Source: Proteiniphilum sp. | GTDB lineage: Bacteria; Bacteroidota; Bacteroidia; Bacteroidales; Dysgonomonadaceae | Direction: 5' to 3' | Assembly (NCBI GenBank): GCA_028709605.1 | Contig: JAQVWR010000002.1 | Span: 19,249-83,248, forward strand | DNA length: 64,000 nucleotides | Part shown: in pieces, positions 19,298 to 27,595 of the stretch | How the letters are laid out: the number at the start of each line of letters is the position of its first letter | Numbering within the stretch: the first letter of the stretch is position 1 | The notes under the pieces: generated by a model | What the model was told of the DNA's origin: nothing | Database searches by the model: none | Seen by the model: only the letters and a program-made list of their open reading frames with translations | Position numbers and translations under genes: made by a program

Positions 19298-21022
19298 TTA
19301 ACAGCGGAGCTTTTCTTTTTTGCTCATCATCTCCTCTTCGATGGCATGTGCTCTTTCAATCGCTAAGCGGATATTGGGGCAGATATTCTCCTGTCCGACG
19401 ATTTCGGGGATCTTTGACCGGTTCAGGTTTTTCCGCAGGGTGTCACTGACACCCGACAGGATGATCCGTATCTTCTCTCTGCGGGAATTACGGCAGAGTG
19501 TCTCTAAGTTGTTCAGGCCGGTGGCATCGATGAAGGGCACCTTGCGCATGCGGATGATGCGGATCGGGTGGTGTGCGCCAATCTCCCGCATCAGTTCATC
19601 GAACTTATTGGCCACGCCGAAAAAGAAGGGTCCGTCGATCTCGTACACTTCCACGCCTTTCGGCAGGAAGAGCACCTCTTCCTGCTGATCCGCGGAGTAG
19701 GATTCTATCTCTTGGGTGATCTCTATCTTTTCCGTGATATGCCGGATCTGTGTACTCTCGTTCATCCGTTTCAGGAAGGCAAACACCGCCAGCAGCAATC
19801 CTATTTCAATGGCGATGGTCAGGTCGAAGATGACGGTGAGCAGGAAGGTGGTCAGCAGGATGGCCAGGGTCGATCGCGACTGTTTCATCAGGGCGACGAA
19901 GGTGCGCCACTCACTCATGTTGTAGGCTACCACCACTAACACGCCTGCCAGGCAGGCCATCGGGATATGTTTGGTGAGATCGCCCAGAAAGAGCACGATC
20001 AGCAACAGAACCACCGCGTGAATAATGCCTGCCACCGGGGTGCGTCCTCCGTTGTTGATATTGGTCATGGTGCGGGCGATGGCCCCTGTGGCCGGAATAC
20101 CTCCGAAAAGAGGGGTGATGAGATTAGCGGCACCCTGTGCTACTAGCTCCATGTTGGCATTGTGTTGTTTGCCGGTCACCGCATCGGCGACGGTAGCCGA
20201 GAGCAGCGACTCGATGGCTCCCAATATCGCAATGGTGAAAGCTGCCGGAAAAAGCAACCGGACACTTTCCATGTTCAGGGAGATCTGTTGCATCGCAGGC
20301 AGCTGATTGTTGATCATAAACCGGTCGCCAATGGTTTCAATGCCGCTGATGCCCCCGTATTTCTTCATCAGCCAGGCTGCCACTGTCATCCCGATGATGG
20401 CAATCAGCGAACCGGGTATCTTCTTCGACATCTTTGGCGTAAGCAGGATGATGGCCACGCTCGCGAAGCCAATGAGCATAGTCCACCAGTGGACGGTGCC
20501 GAAATGCTGAAAGTAAATGGTCCATTTCTGCAAAAATTCGGAGGGGAGCTTCGGGGTGGTCAGGCCGAACAGATCTTTGATCTGGGTGGTGAAGATGGTC
20601 ACCGCGATACCGCTGGTGAAGCCCACCACAATTGGGTAAGGGATGAACCGGATGATCGTGCCCAGCTTCAGGAACCCCATCAGAATGAGCATTCCTCCTG
20701 CAAGCACCGTGGCCAGCGTGAGCCCTTGCACGCCATACTGCTCAACGATGCCGTAGACGATCACAATGAACGCACCGGTGGGTCCCCCTATCTGAACCGT
20801 GCTACCGCCCAGAAAGGAGATGATGAATCCGGCAATGATCGCCGTGTAGATACCCTTTTCCGGGGTCACCCCCGATGCGATACCGAAAGCAATGGCCAGG
20901 GGCAGTGCCACTACTCCTACAATCAGGCCGGCCATCAGGTCGGCCATGAACTTCTCCTTGTTGTAATGCTTAAGCGTTTGAAAAAGAACAGGCTGAAAAT
21001 CAGTTGGAAAATTTATTCGCAT
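19298..21022 (-). CDS. SulP-family inorganic anion transporter with STAS domain
   Basis: Inner-membrane transporter of the SulP/SLC26 family (sulfate, bicarbonate or other anions; the substrate cannot be told from sequence). The 574-residue protein has about ten to fourteen hydrophobic segments with the family motif VQIGGPTGAFIVIVYGI and a cytosolic STAS domain at roughly residues 440-550 (EVYEIDGPFFFGVANKFDELM ... DATGLNNLETL). Charged C-terminal tail (EEEMMSKKEKLRC). It heads the operon sulP-ygiQ. Confidence 0.94.
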   Translation of the reverse strand: MRINFPTDFQPVLFQTLKHYNKEKFMADLMAGLIVGVVALPLAIAFGIASGVTPEKGIYTAIIAGFIISFLGGSTVQIGGPTGAFIVIVYGIVEQYGVQGLTLATVLAGGMLILMGFLKLGTIIRFIPYPIVVGFTSGIAVTIFTTQIKDLFGLTTPKLPSEFLQKWTIYFQHFGTVHWWTMLIGFASVAIILLTPKMSKKIPGSLIAIIGMTVAAWLMKKYGGISGIETIGDRFMINNQLPAMQQISLNMESVRLLFPAAFTIAILGAIESLLSATVADAVTGKQHNANMELVAQGAANLITPLFGGIPATGAIARTMTNINNGGRTPVAGIIHAVVLLLIVLFLGDLTKHIPMACLAGVLVVVAYNMSEWRTFVALMKQSRSTLAILLTTFLLTVIFDLTIAIEIGLLLAVFAFLKRMNESTQIRHITEKIEITQEIESYSADQQEEVLFLPKGVEVYEIDGPFFFGVANKFDELMREIGAHHPIRIIRMRKVPFIDATGLNNLETLCRNSRREKIRIILSGVSDTLRKNLNRSKIPEIVGQENICPNIRLAIERAHAIEEEMMSKKEKLRC

Positions 21023-21042
21023 AACCTAAAATAAAAACAGTG

Positions 21043-21050
21043 CAAAGATA
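21043..21050 (-). promoter_or_regulatory. -7 box TATCTTTG for sulP-ygiQ
   Basis: Perfect TAnnTTTG on the minus strand, 20 nt before the sulP ATG; no clear -33 box. Confidence 0.6.
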
Positions 21051-21143
21051 CACAATTCATTCCGTATTTTCAGCCAGGAACACGGATTTTTGGAAAACAT
21101 CCCGCAGTGTAGGGCAGGAAGTGCCCGGAAAAAGAATGGATCC

Positions 21144-21788
21144 TTATATTTCTCCCTGTTCTACCAGCACACAGACCTGTTCCGTGATGCGATCTTCCCC
21201 GTAAGGGTTATAGCGAGTCTTGAGGCTGTTGCCGAACAGGCCGGCGAATAGGTTGTAGCTCCAGGCTTTGAAGCTTCCCATAAAGGCATCAATGATGTGA
21301 TAGGAGGAAGAGTTGGTTTCCCGGTCCACCAGTTTCATCAGCAGCTGTCCCTGAGACCGCGTCAGTTTTTTCATTTTGGGGGTGTATTCATCCATCAGGT
21401 ACTTCTCCATCCGGTTCAGGTGCTTTTGCCTTGCTTTGTCGTCGGGGAGTGTCTCCATATATTCGTAGGTCTCCGTGATGATGCAGGCGATCTGTTTGGC
21501 GAAGGGCAGGGTCTTTTTCACGTCCCGGACCAGTTTGCCGTAGGCCGCCTGGTCTTTTCTGTTGCGAAAGGTGAGAGGTGAGTATTTGATGAAATCGGTC
21601 AGCCACATACAGGCCACCGTGTCGCCATTGAGAATCACGGCCGGGTAGACGTTCGGCATCAGAAAGACCGATGGCACGGGGATGTCGGTTTCCGGATTCA
21701 TGTTGGCGGCATCATACACCTGTGCCATGTTTTGAAAAGGCATCAGCGCAGATATCAGCCCAATGAGTATATGCAAACGTATCTCCAT
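21144..21788 (-). CDS. DUF4294-family protein
   Basis: A 214-residue protein of a Bacteroidetes-specific family of unknown function. It begins MEIRLHILIGLISALMPFQNMAQ, a likely signal peptide, so it is exported. The conserved C-terminal part reads RMEKYLMDEYTPKMKKLTRSQGQLLMKLVDRETNSSSY... and ends with SLKTRYNPYGEDRITE. I moved the start from 21836 to 21788 because the -7 box lies between those two positions. That leaves at most a few leader bases, so the message may be leaderless. Confidence 0.85.
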   Translation of the reverse strand: MEIRLHILIGLISALMPFQNMAQVYDAANMNPETDIPVPSVFLMPNVYPAVILNGDTVACMWLTDFIKYSPLTFRNRKDQAAYGKLVRDVKKTLPFAKQIACIITETYEYMETLPDDKARQKHLNRMEKYLMDEYTPKMKKLTRSQGQLLMKLVDRETNSSSYHIIDAFMGSFKAWSYNLFAGLFGNSLKTRYNPYGEDRITEQVCVLVEQGEI

Positions 21789-21795
21789 TTCGTCA

Positions 21796-21803
21796 CAAAG
21801 ATA
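21796..21803 (-). promoter_or_regulatory. -7 box TATCTTTG only 8 nt before the DUF4294 start
   Basis: Perfect TAnnTTTG on the minus strand. With transcription starting 5-7 nt after the box, the 5' leader would be about 1-3 nt. Confidence 0.55.
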
Positions 21804-21966
21804 AACGCATTGTTTTATTCTGCCGCGTGAAAACACGTTAACTGTCGTTAATTAAGGCCCGTGTTTTTAGATTGTTAAGAAGGATATTCCCCCGAAAAAG
21901 ATTGTGATCACCGGCTCTTATCATTAAAAAAACCGGGAAATCAGCCGCCGTTCCGTGGAAATGCTG

Positions 21967-21974
21967 TACATTTG
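21967..21974 (+). promoter_or_regulatory. -7 box TACATTTG for the acyl-CoA synthetase gene
   Basis: Perfect TAnnTTTG, 22 nt before the ATG at 21996. The ORF-track start (a TTG at 21972) falls inside this box, which argues against that start. Confidence 0.6.
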
Positions 21975-21995
21975 AGCACACCAATTCAACGGACA

Positions 21996-23801
21996 ATGGC
22001 ATATCATCATTTAGGAGAGGTTATTCACCAGCAGGCTCGCAAATACAGGTACAAAACGGTATTGAAGTTTCAGGCCCCAGGAGGGGCATGGCAGAAGATG
22101 TCCTGGAAAGAGTTTTCCGGGAACATCATGAAAACCGCTCAGGCCATGGCCGAGATGGGTGTCAAGCCGGGTGACAATCTGGGGGTTTACTCGCAGAATA
22201 TGGAGCAGTATCTGGTCACCGATTTTGCTGCTTATGCCAACAGGGCGGTGATGGTGCCCATCTATGCCACCGCTTCCCCCATGCAGGTAAGCTATATCGT
22301 GCAGGATGCAGGGATCCGGCTCCTGTTCGTGGGCGAGCAGTTTCAGTATAACAACGCCTGGAAGGTGCAGCAGGAGAACCCGCTGCCGGTGAAGCTGATT
22401 ATCTTCGACCGAAGGGTGGTGCTGAAGAGCAATGACCATACATCCGTCTATTTTGATGATTTCATTGCCACGGGTGATAATTCCGAATCGATGGCGCTGG
22501 TGAATGCCCGTCTAAAGCAGCTGAAGGAGAGTGAGCTGGCCACGATCATCTATACATCGGGCACTACGGGTGAGCCCAAGGGGGTGATGCTCACCCACGC
22601 CAATTATCTGAAAGCGATGGAGATCCATGACCTGCGCATCACCGGCATGTCGGAGAGGGATCTCTCCATCTGTTTCCTGCCGCTTACCCATATCTTTGAG
22701 AAAGCCTGGACCTACTACTGCCTGCTCAAAGGGGTGCCTGTCGTCATCAACCGCGATCCCAATGAGATCCGTAAGAACCTTCGGGTGGTGCGCCCCACTC
22801 TGATGAGCAACGTGCCCCGTTTCTGGGAAAAGGTGTATGATGGGGTGCAGGACATCGTCGGTCATCTGCCCGCTGGATTGAAGTGGCTCTTCCATGATGC
22901 CGTGAAAACAGGGCAGAGGCACAACCTGGCGTATGTGAATGAGGGGAAGCGGCCCCCATTGACCAATCGGCTGAAGTTCTTCATCTATCGCCATTCCGTC
23001 TTTTATTTGATCAAGCGGGTGGTGGGGATCGACCGTGGTAACTTCTTCCCGGTGGCCGGCGCCCCTCTCTCCGACACCATCAACAGCTTCATGCAGTCGA
23101 TCGACGTACACCTGATCTACGGCTACGGTCTCTCCGAGACCACCGCTACGGTAAGCTGTTATCCGGCACAGGGGTTCCGGATAGGTACGGTAGGCAGGGT
23201 GATGCCCGATGTAGAGGTGAAGATCGGCGAGAACAGCGAGATCCTGGTAAAGGGTGACACAGTGATGAAGGGGTACTACAATAAGCCGGAGGCCACACGG
23301 GATGCATTTACGGCAGATGGTTATTTCCGGACCGGCGATGCCGGCTTATTGACGGAGAACCATGAGATCATTCTCACCGAACGGATCAAGGATCTCTATA
23401 AAACATCGAACGGGAAGTATATTGCTCCGCAGATGATCGAGACCCGCATCAGCGAGGACAGGTATATTGACCAGGTGGCGGTGATCGGCGATGAGCGCAA
23501 GTTCGTGAGTGCCCTGATCGTACCCGATTACGAAGCGCTGAAAAGCTATGCCCGTGAGCAGCAGATCTCCTTTGCCTCGGTGGAGGAGTTGGTGCGCAAC
23601 AAAGAGATCAACGACTTCATCTTCGGGCAGATTGAACTGCTGCAGTCGCAGTTTACCTCCTACGAAAAGATCAAGCGGATCACCCTTCTTCCCCAACCTT
23701 TCAGCATGGAACACGGCGAGCTGACGAACACCCTGAAGCTGCGCCGGAAGGTGTTGCTGGAGAGGTATTGCGATCAGATTGAAGCGATGTATGCCGGGTA
23801 G
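21996..23801 (+). CDS. Long-chain acyl-CoA synthetase (AMP-forming)
   Basis: Activates long-chain fatty acids with ATP and CoA, through an acyl-adenylate. The 601-residue protein shows the AMP-binding motif YTSGTTGEPKGVMLTHAN, the YGLSETTATVSC segment, the hinge region YFRTGDAG and KTSNGKYIAP near the C-terminus. It is the FadD/long-chain type also found in Bacteroidetes without full beta-oxidation, where it may serve uptake or recycling of exogenous fatty acids. It stands alone between divergent DUF4294 and leuS. Confidence 0.93.
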   Translation: MAYHHLGEVIHQQARKYRYKTVLKFQAPGGAWQKMSWKEFSGNIMKTAQAMAEMGVKPGDNLGVYSQNMEQYLVTDFAAYANRAVMVPIYATASPMQVSYIVQDAGIRLLFVGEQFQYNNAWKVQQENPLPVKLIIFDRRVVLKSNDHTSVYFDDFIATGDNSESMALVNARLKQLKESELATIIYTSGTTGEPKGVMLTHANYLKAMEIHDLRITGMSERDLSICFLPLTHIFEKAWTYYCLLKGVPVVINRDPNEIRKNLRVVRPTLMSNVPRFWEKVYDGVQDIVGHLPAGLKWLFHDAVKTGQRHNLAYVNEGKRPPLTNRLKFFIYRHSVFYLIKRVVGIDRGNFFPVAGAPLSDTINSFMQSIDVHLIYGYGLSETTATVSCYPAQGFRIGTVGRVMPDVEVKIGENSEILVKGDTVMKGYYNKPEATRDAFTADGYFRTGDAGLLTENHEIILTERIKDLYKTSNGKYIAPQMIETRISEDRYIDQVAVIGDERKFVSALIVPDYEALKSYAREQQISFASVEELVRNKEINDFIFGQIELLQSQFTSYEKIKRITLLPQPFSMEHGELTNTLKLRRKVLLERYCDQIEAMYAG

Positions 23802-23887
23802 AGACACCGGCTTTCCGTTGTCATTTCCGGCTCTTCGCTCCTTTGTAAAACCCTCCCTTTAAAGGCTGTTCTTCAGAACTTATTTGC

Positions 23888-23895
23888 TATCTTTG
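23888..23895 (+). promoter_or_regulatory. -7 box TATCTTTG for leuS
   Basis: Perfect TAnnTTTG, 25 nt before the leuS ATG; no good -33 box. Confidence 0.6.
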
Positions 23896-23920
23896 CACCG
23901 TTTTCTTAAAATGGCAAGGA

Positions 23921-26674
23921 ATGGAATATAATTTCGAAGAAATTGAAAAACGGTGGCAGCAGTATTGGGCCGACCATCAGATCTACAAGGTGTCGGAGGA
24001 GGACGCAAAACCCAAGTATTATGTGTTGGATATGTTCCCCTATCCCTCGGGAGCGGGTTTGCATGTGGGGCATCCACTGGGATACATCGCTTCCGATATT
24101 TTTTCGAGATTCAAGCGTCTGCAAGGCTTTAATGTGCTCCATCCCATGGGATACGATGCCTACGGGCTGCCGGCAGAACAGTACGCCATTCAGACCGGAC
24201 AGCATCCGGCCGTTACTACCGAGGAGAACATCGCCCGCTACCGCGAACAGATGGATAAGATAGGCTTCTCCTACGACTGGGACCGCGAGGTGCGCACCTG
24301 CGATCCTGGTTACTATCAATGGACCCAGTGGGCCTTTATCCGGATGTTTCACTCCTACTACTGCAACCGGGCCGGGCGGGCACGTCCCATTGCCGAGCTG
24401 GAGGAGCTCTTCTCCCGGCAGGGCACTGAAGGGTTAGATCCGGCATGCAGTGAGCCGATGAGCTTCACGGCGGCGGAGTGGAACGGCAAAACCAAGACAG
24501 AGCAACAGCAGATCCTGATGAACTACCGCATCGCCTATCTGGGCGATACGATGGTGAACTGGTGCCCGAAGCTGGGAACCGTGTTGGCCAACGATGAGGT
24601 GAGTGAGGGGCTCTCCATCCGGGGAGGCTATCCTGTGGAACAGAAGAAAATGCGGCAGTGGTGCCTGCGGGTATCGGCTTACGCACAGCGACTGCTGGAG
24701 GGACTGGATCGCGTGGAGTGGAGCGAGTCGCTGAAGGAGACCCAGCGCAACTGGATTGGGCGCAGCGAAGGAGCCGTGATGCATTTCCACACCACCGAAG
24801 GAGTCTCCTTCGATATCTTCACCACCCGTGCCGATACCATCTTCGGTGTCACCTTTATGGTGCTGGCTCCCGAGAGCGAGCTGGTGGCACAGTTCACCAC
24901 ACCGGAACAGCACGCGGCCGTGCAGGATTACATGGAGCAGACACGGAAAAGAACCGAACGGGAGCGCATTGCCGACCGATCGGTGACCGGCGTCTTCTCG
25001 GGAGCCTATGCCTCCCATCCTTTTACGGGTGAGCCGTTGCCCATCTGGATCTCCGATTATGTGTTGGCCGGCTATGGCACCGGTGCCATCATGGCCGTGC
25101 CGGCGCACGACAGTCGTGACTACGCTTTTGCCAGACATTTCCATCTTCCCATTGTGCCGCTGATTGAGGGGTGTGATGTCTCCGAGGAGAGCTTCGACGC
25201 CAAAGAGGGGGTGATGATCAACTCTGCCTTCCTCAACGGGATGTCCGTGAAGGAGGCTATCCCTGCCGCCATCGATGAGGTAGAGAAGCAGGGCCTCGGC
25301 TACCGCAAGATCAACTACCGCCTGCGCGACGCCATCTTCTCCCGCCAGCGTTACTGGGGAGAGCCGTTCCCCGTCTACTACAAGGATGGAATGCCCTATA
25401 CCCTGGGAGAGGAAGAGCTGCCGCTCGAGCTGCCGGAGGTGGATAAGTTCCTTCCCACCGAAACGGGCGAGCCGCCCCTGGGACGGGCAAAAAACTGGCA
25501 CACCCGGGAGGGTTACCCCCTCGAGCTGAATACCATGCCCGGCTTTGCCGGCTCGTCGGCTTACTATCTCCGTTACATGGACCCGCACAATGAGGAGGCG
25601 ATGGTGTCGGAGAAGGTGAACCGCTACTGGCGCAACGTGGACCTTTACATCGGAGGTACCGAGCATGCCACGGGCCACCTTATTTATAGTCGTTTTTGGA
25701 ACAAGTTCCTGTTCGACATCGGTGTGTCGTGCGAGGAGGAGCCATTCAGGAAGCTGATCAATCAGGGGATGATCCAGGGACGCAGCAACTTCGTCTACCG
25801 CATCAAGGGTACCAACCGTTTTGTGTCGCTGAACCTCCGCGATCGGTATGAGGTGACTCCCATCCATGTGGATGTGCACAAGGTGCACAATGATATCCTC
25901 GACATCGACGCGTTTCGCAACTGGAACCCGGAATACAAAACTGCCGAGTTTATCCTGGAAGATGGCAAGTATATCTGCGGATGGGCCATCGAGAAGATGT
26001 CGAAGTCGATGTTCAACGTGGTGAACCCGGACGATATCGTGGAGCAGTACGGTGCCGATACCCTGCGCCTTTATGAGATGTTCCTGGGGCCATTGGAACA
26101 GTCGAAACCATGGGATACTAATGGAATTGATGGTGTTCATCGCTTTCTGCGCAAGGTGTGGAACCTGTTTTATCGGGAGGAAACGCTCTCCGTTACGGAT
26201 GAAGAGCCGTCAAAAGAGGAACTGAAAGCGTTGCACAAGCTGATTAAAAAGGTGACCTCCGATATTGAGCAGTTCTCGTTTAACACCTCCGTGTCGGCGT
26301 TCATGATCTGTGCCAATGAGCTGACGACTCTCAAATGCCGGAACAGAAAGGTACTGGCTGAGTTAGTGGTCTGTCTGGCTCCTTTTGCACCGCACATCGC
26401 GGAGGAGCTGTGGCACGCCCTGGGCAACGAGACCACCGTGTGCGACGCCTCCTGGCCTGCATGGAATGAGGAGTACCTGAAAGAAGATGCTTTCCCCTAT
26501 GCGATTTCCTTTAACGGCAAATCCCGTTTTGTGCTCGAGTTTGCGGCTGATGCCACCCGTGAAGAGATTGAACAGACGGTGCTGGCACATCCCGGTTCGC
26601 AGAAGTGGCTGGAAGGCAAAACGCCGAAGAAGGTGATCATTGTTCCGCAAAAGATCGTGAATGTGGTGATCTGA
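23921..26674 (+). CDS. leuS: Leucyl-tRNA synthetase
   Basis: Class I aminoacyl-tRNA synthetase charging tRNA-Leu. The 917-residue protein has the HIGH-type motif HVGHPLGY near residue 47, a connective editing domain ([17 protein letters not shown] ... [19 protein letters not shown]) and KMSKS in [15 protein letters not shown] near residue 690, then the anticodon-binding and C-terminal domains. Full length. The start [16 protein letters not shown] is the family norm. A long antisense ORF (24434-26140) on the other strand is a shadow. Confidence 0.98.
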   Translation: MEYNFEEIEKRWQQYWADHQIYKVSEEDAKPKYYVLDMFPYPSGAGLHVGHPLGYIASDIFSRFKRLQGFNVLHPMGYDAYGLPAEQYAIQTGQHPAVTTEENIARYREQMDKIGFSYDWDREVRTCDPGYYQWTQWAFIRMFHSYYCNRAGRARPIAELEELFSRQGTEGLDPACSEPMSFTAAEWNGKTKTEQQQILMNYRIAYLGDTMVNWCPKLGTVLANDEVSEGLSIRGGYPVEQKKMRQWCLRVSAYAQRLLEGLDRVEWSESLKETQRNWIGRSEGAVMHFHTTEGVSFDIFTTRADTIFGVTFMVLAPESELVAQFTTPEQHAAVQDYMEQTRKRTERERIADRSVTGVFSGAYASHPFTGEPLPIWISDYVLAGYGTGAIMAVPAHDSRDYAFARHFHLPIVPLIEGCDVSEESFDAKEGVMINSAFLNGMSVKEAIPAAIDEVEKQGLGYRKINYRLRDAIFSRQRYWGEPFPVYYKDGMPYTLGEEELPLELPEVDKFLPTETGEPPLGRAKNWHTREGYPLELNTMPGFAGSSAYYLRYMDPHNEEAMVSEKVNRYWRNVDLYIGGTEHATGHLIYSRFWNKFLFDIGVSCEEEPFRKLINQGMIQGRSNFVYRIKGTNRFVSLNLRDRYEVTPIHVDVHKVHNDILDIDAFRNWNPEYKTAEFILEDGKYICGWAIEKMSKSMFNVVNPDDIVEQYGADTLRLYEMFLGPLEQSKPWDTNGIDGVHRFLRKVWNLFYREETLSVTDEEPSKEELKALHKLIKKVTSDIEQFSFNTSVSAFMICANELTTLKCRNRKVLAELVVCLAPFAPHIAEELWHALGNETTVCDASWPAWNEEYLKEDAFPYAISFNGKSRFVLEFAADATREEIEQTVLAHPGSQKWLEGKTPKKVIIVPQKIVNVVI

Positions 26675-26725
26675 CCCGATTGTGATCTCAGGCAAGTGTA
26701 ATCTATCGTTTGATCAATACCCTAT

Positions 26726-27595
26726 ATGCCGAAAGAGGTTCGTTATCTGAAGTCGTTTTACTGGAAGGACTACTTCGTCATCACGGTGGGACTGCTACTC
26801 TTCGTGGTGGGCTTCACCGGTTTTATCATACCCAACAAGATCGTGGTGGGGGGCCTTGGCGGCGTGGGGCAGTTGTTTAAGTATGCCTTCGGTGTACCCC
26901 TCTTCATGACTTTTCTGTTGGGGAATGGTATCATGATGGTGGTCGCCTGGTTTATCCTGGGCAAAGGTTATGTCTTCAAGTCACTCTACGGTGTGGTAGG
27001 AGTCACCCTGCTGATGGGGGTGGCTGAGAACCTGATCACCGAGGCAATCATCCATACCGACCCGCTGATCGCCAGCATCATCGGAGCGGTTTTCAGTGGC
27101 AGCGGACTGGGGCTTATTTATACCCGCAATGCCAGTACCGGCGGCACCGATATCCTGGGTGCCATCATCACCAAGTACCGTTATATCAGTATGGGTCGCG
27201 GATTGTTGTACATTGACCTGATCATTGTCAGCAGCTCCTATTTTTTGTTCCAGAGCTTCGAAAAGATTATCTACGGGTTGATCGTTGTCTCCGTAATGTA
27301 TTACACCGTGGATCTGGTCATCAATGGTGCCCGTCAGTCGGTACAGTTCATCATCTTCTCCACCCGCTACAACGAGATCGCATCGCATGTCAACTCGGAG
27401 CTGCACCGCGGGTGTACCGTGCTGGATGGCGTAGGCTGGTACTCCAAGCAACCGCAGAAGGTGCTGATTATCCTGGCCCGCAAGACCGAATCGACCTCCA
27501 TTTTCCGCTTAGTGAAGCGCATCGATGAGAATGCCTTCATCTCGCAGAGCAACGTGGTGGGGGTGTACGGTAAGGGGTTCGATCAGATCAAGTGA
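26726..27595 (+). CDS. YitT/DUF2179-family membrane protein
   Basis: A 289-residue inner-membrane protein with five or six hydrophobic segments (for example YFVITVGLLLFVVGFTGFII) and the conserved NASTGGTDILGAIITKY motif of the YitT family, then a cytosolic C-terminal DUF2179 domain (ELHRGCTVLDGVGWYS... VKRIDENAFISQSNVVGVYGKGF). Its function is not known. It follows leuS by 51 nt and its last 13 bases overlap the convergent FAD/Fe-S oxidoreductase gene. Confidence 0.92.
   Translation: MPKEVRYLKSFYWKDYFVITVGLLLFVVGFTGFIIPNKIVVGGLGGVGQLFKYAFGVPLFMTFLLGNGIMMVVAWFILGKGYVFKSLYGVVGVTLLMGVAENLITEAIIHTDPLIASIIGAVFSGSGLGLIYTRNASTGGTDILGAIITKYRYISMGRGLLYIDLIIVSSSYFLFQSFEKIIYGLIVVSVMYYTVDLVINGARQSVQFIIFSTRYNEIASHVNSELHRGCTVLDGVGWYSKQPQKVLIILARKTESTSIFRLVKRIDENAFISQSNVVGVYGKGFDQIK

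Noticed and set aside
24434-26140. 568-aa minus-strand ORF inside leuS
   Set aside because: Antisense shadow: leuS is fully supported, the ORF has His/Gly/Arg-rich content and no recognisable domain. The codon bias of this genome leaves few stops on the opposite strand.
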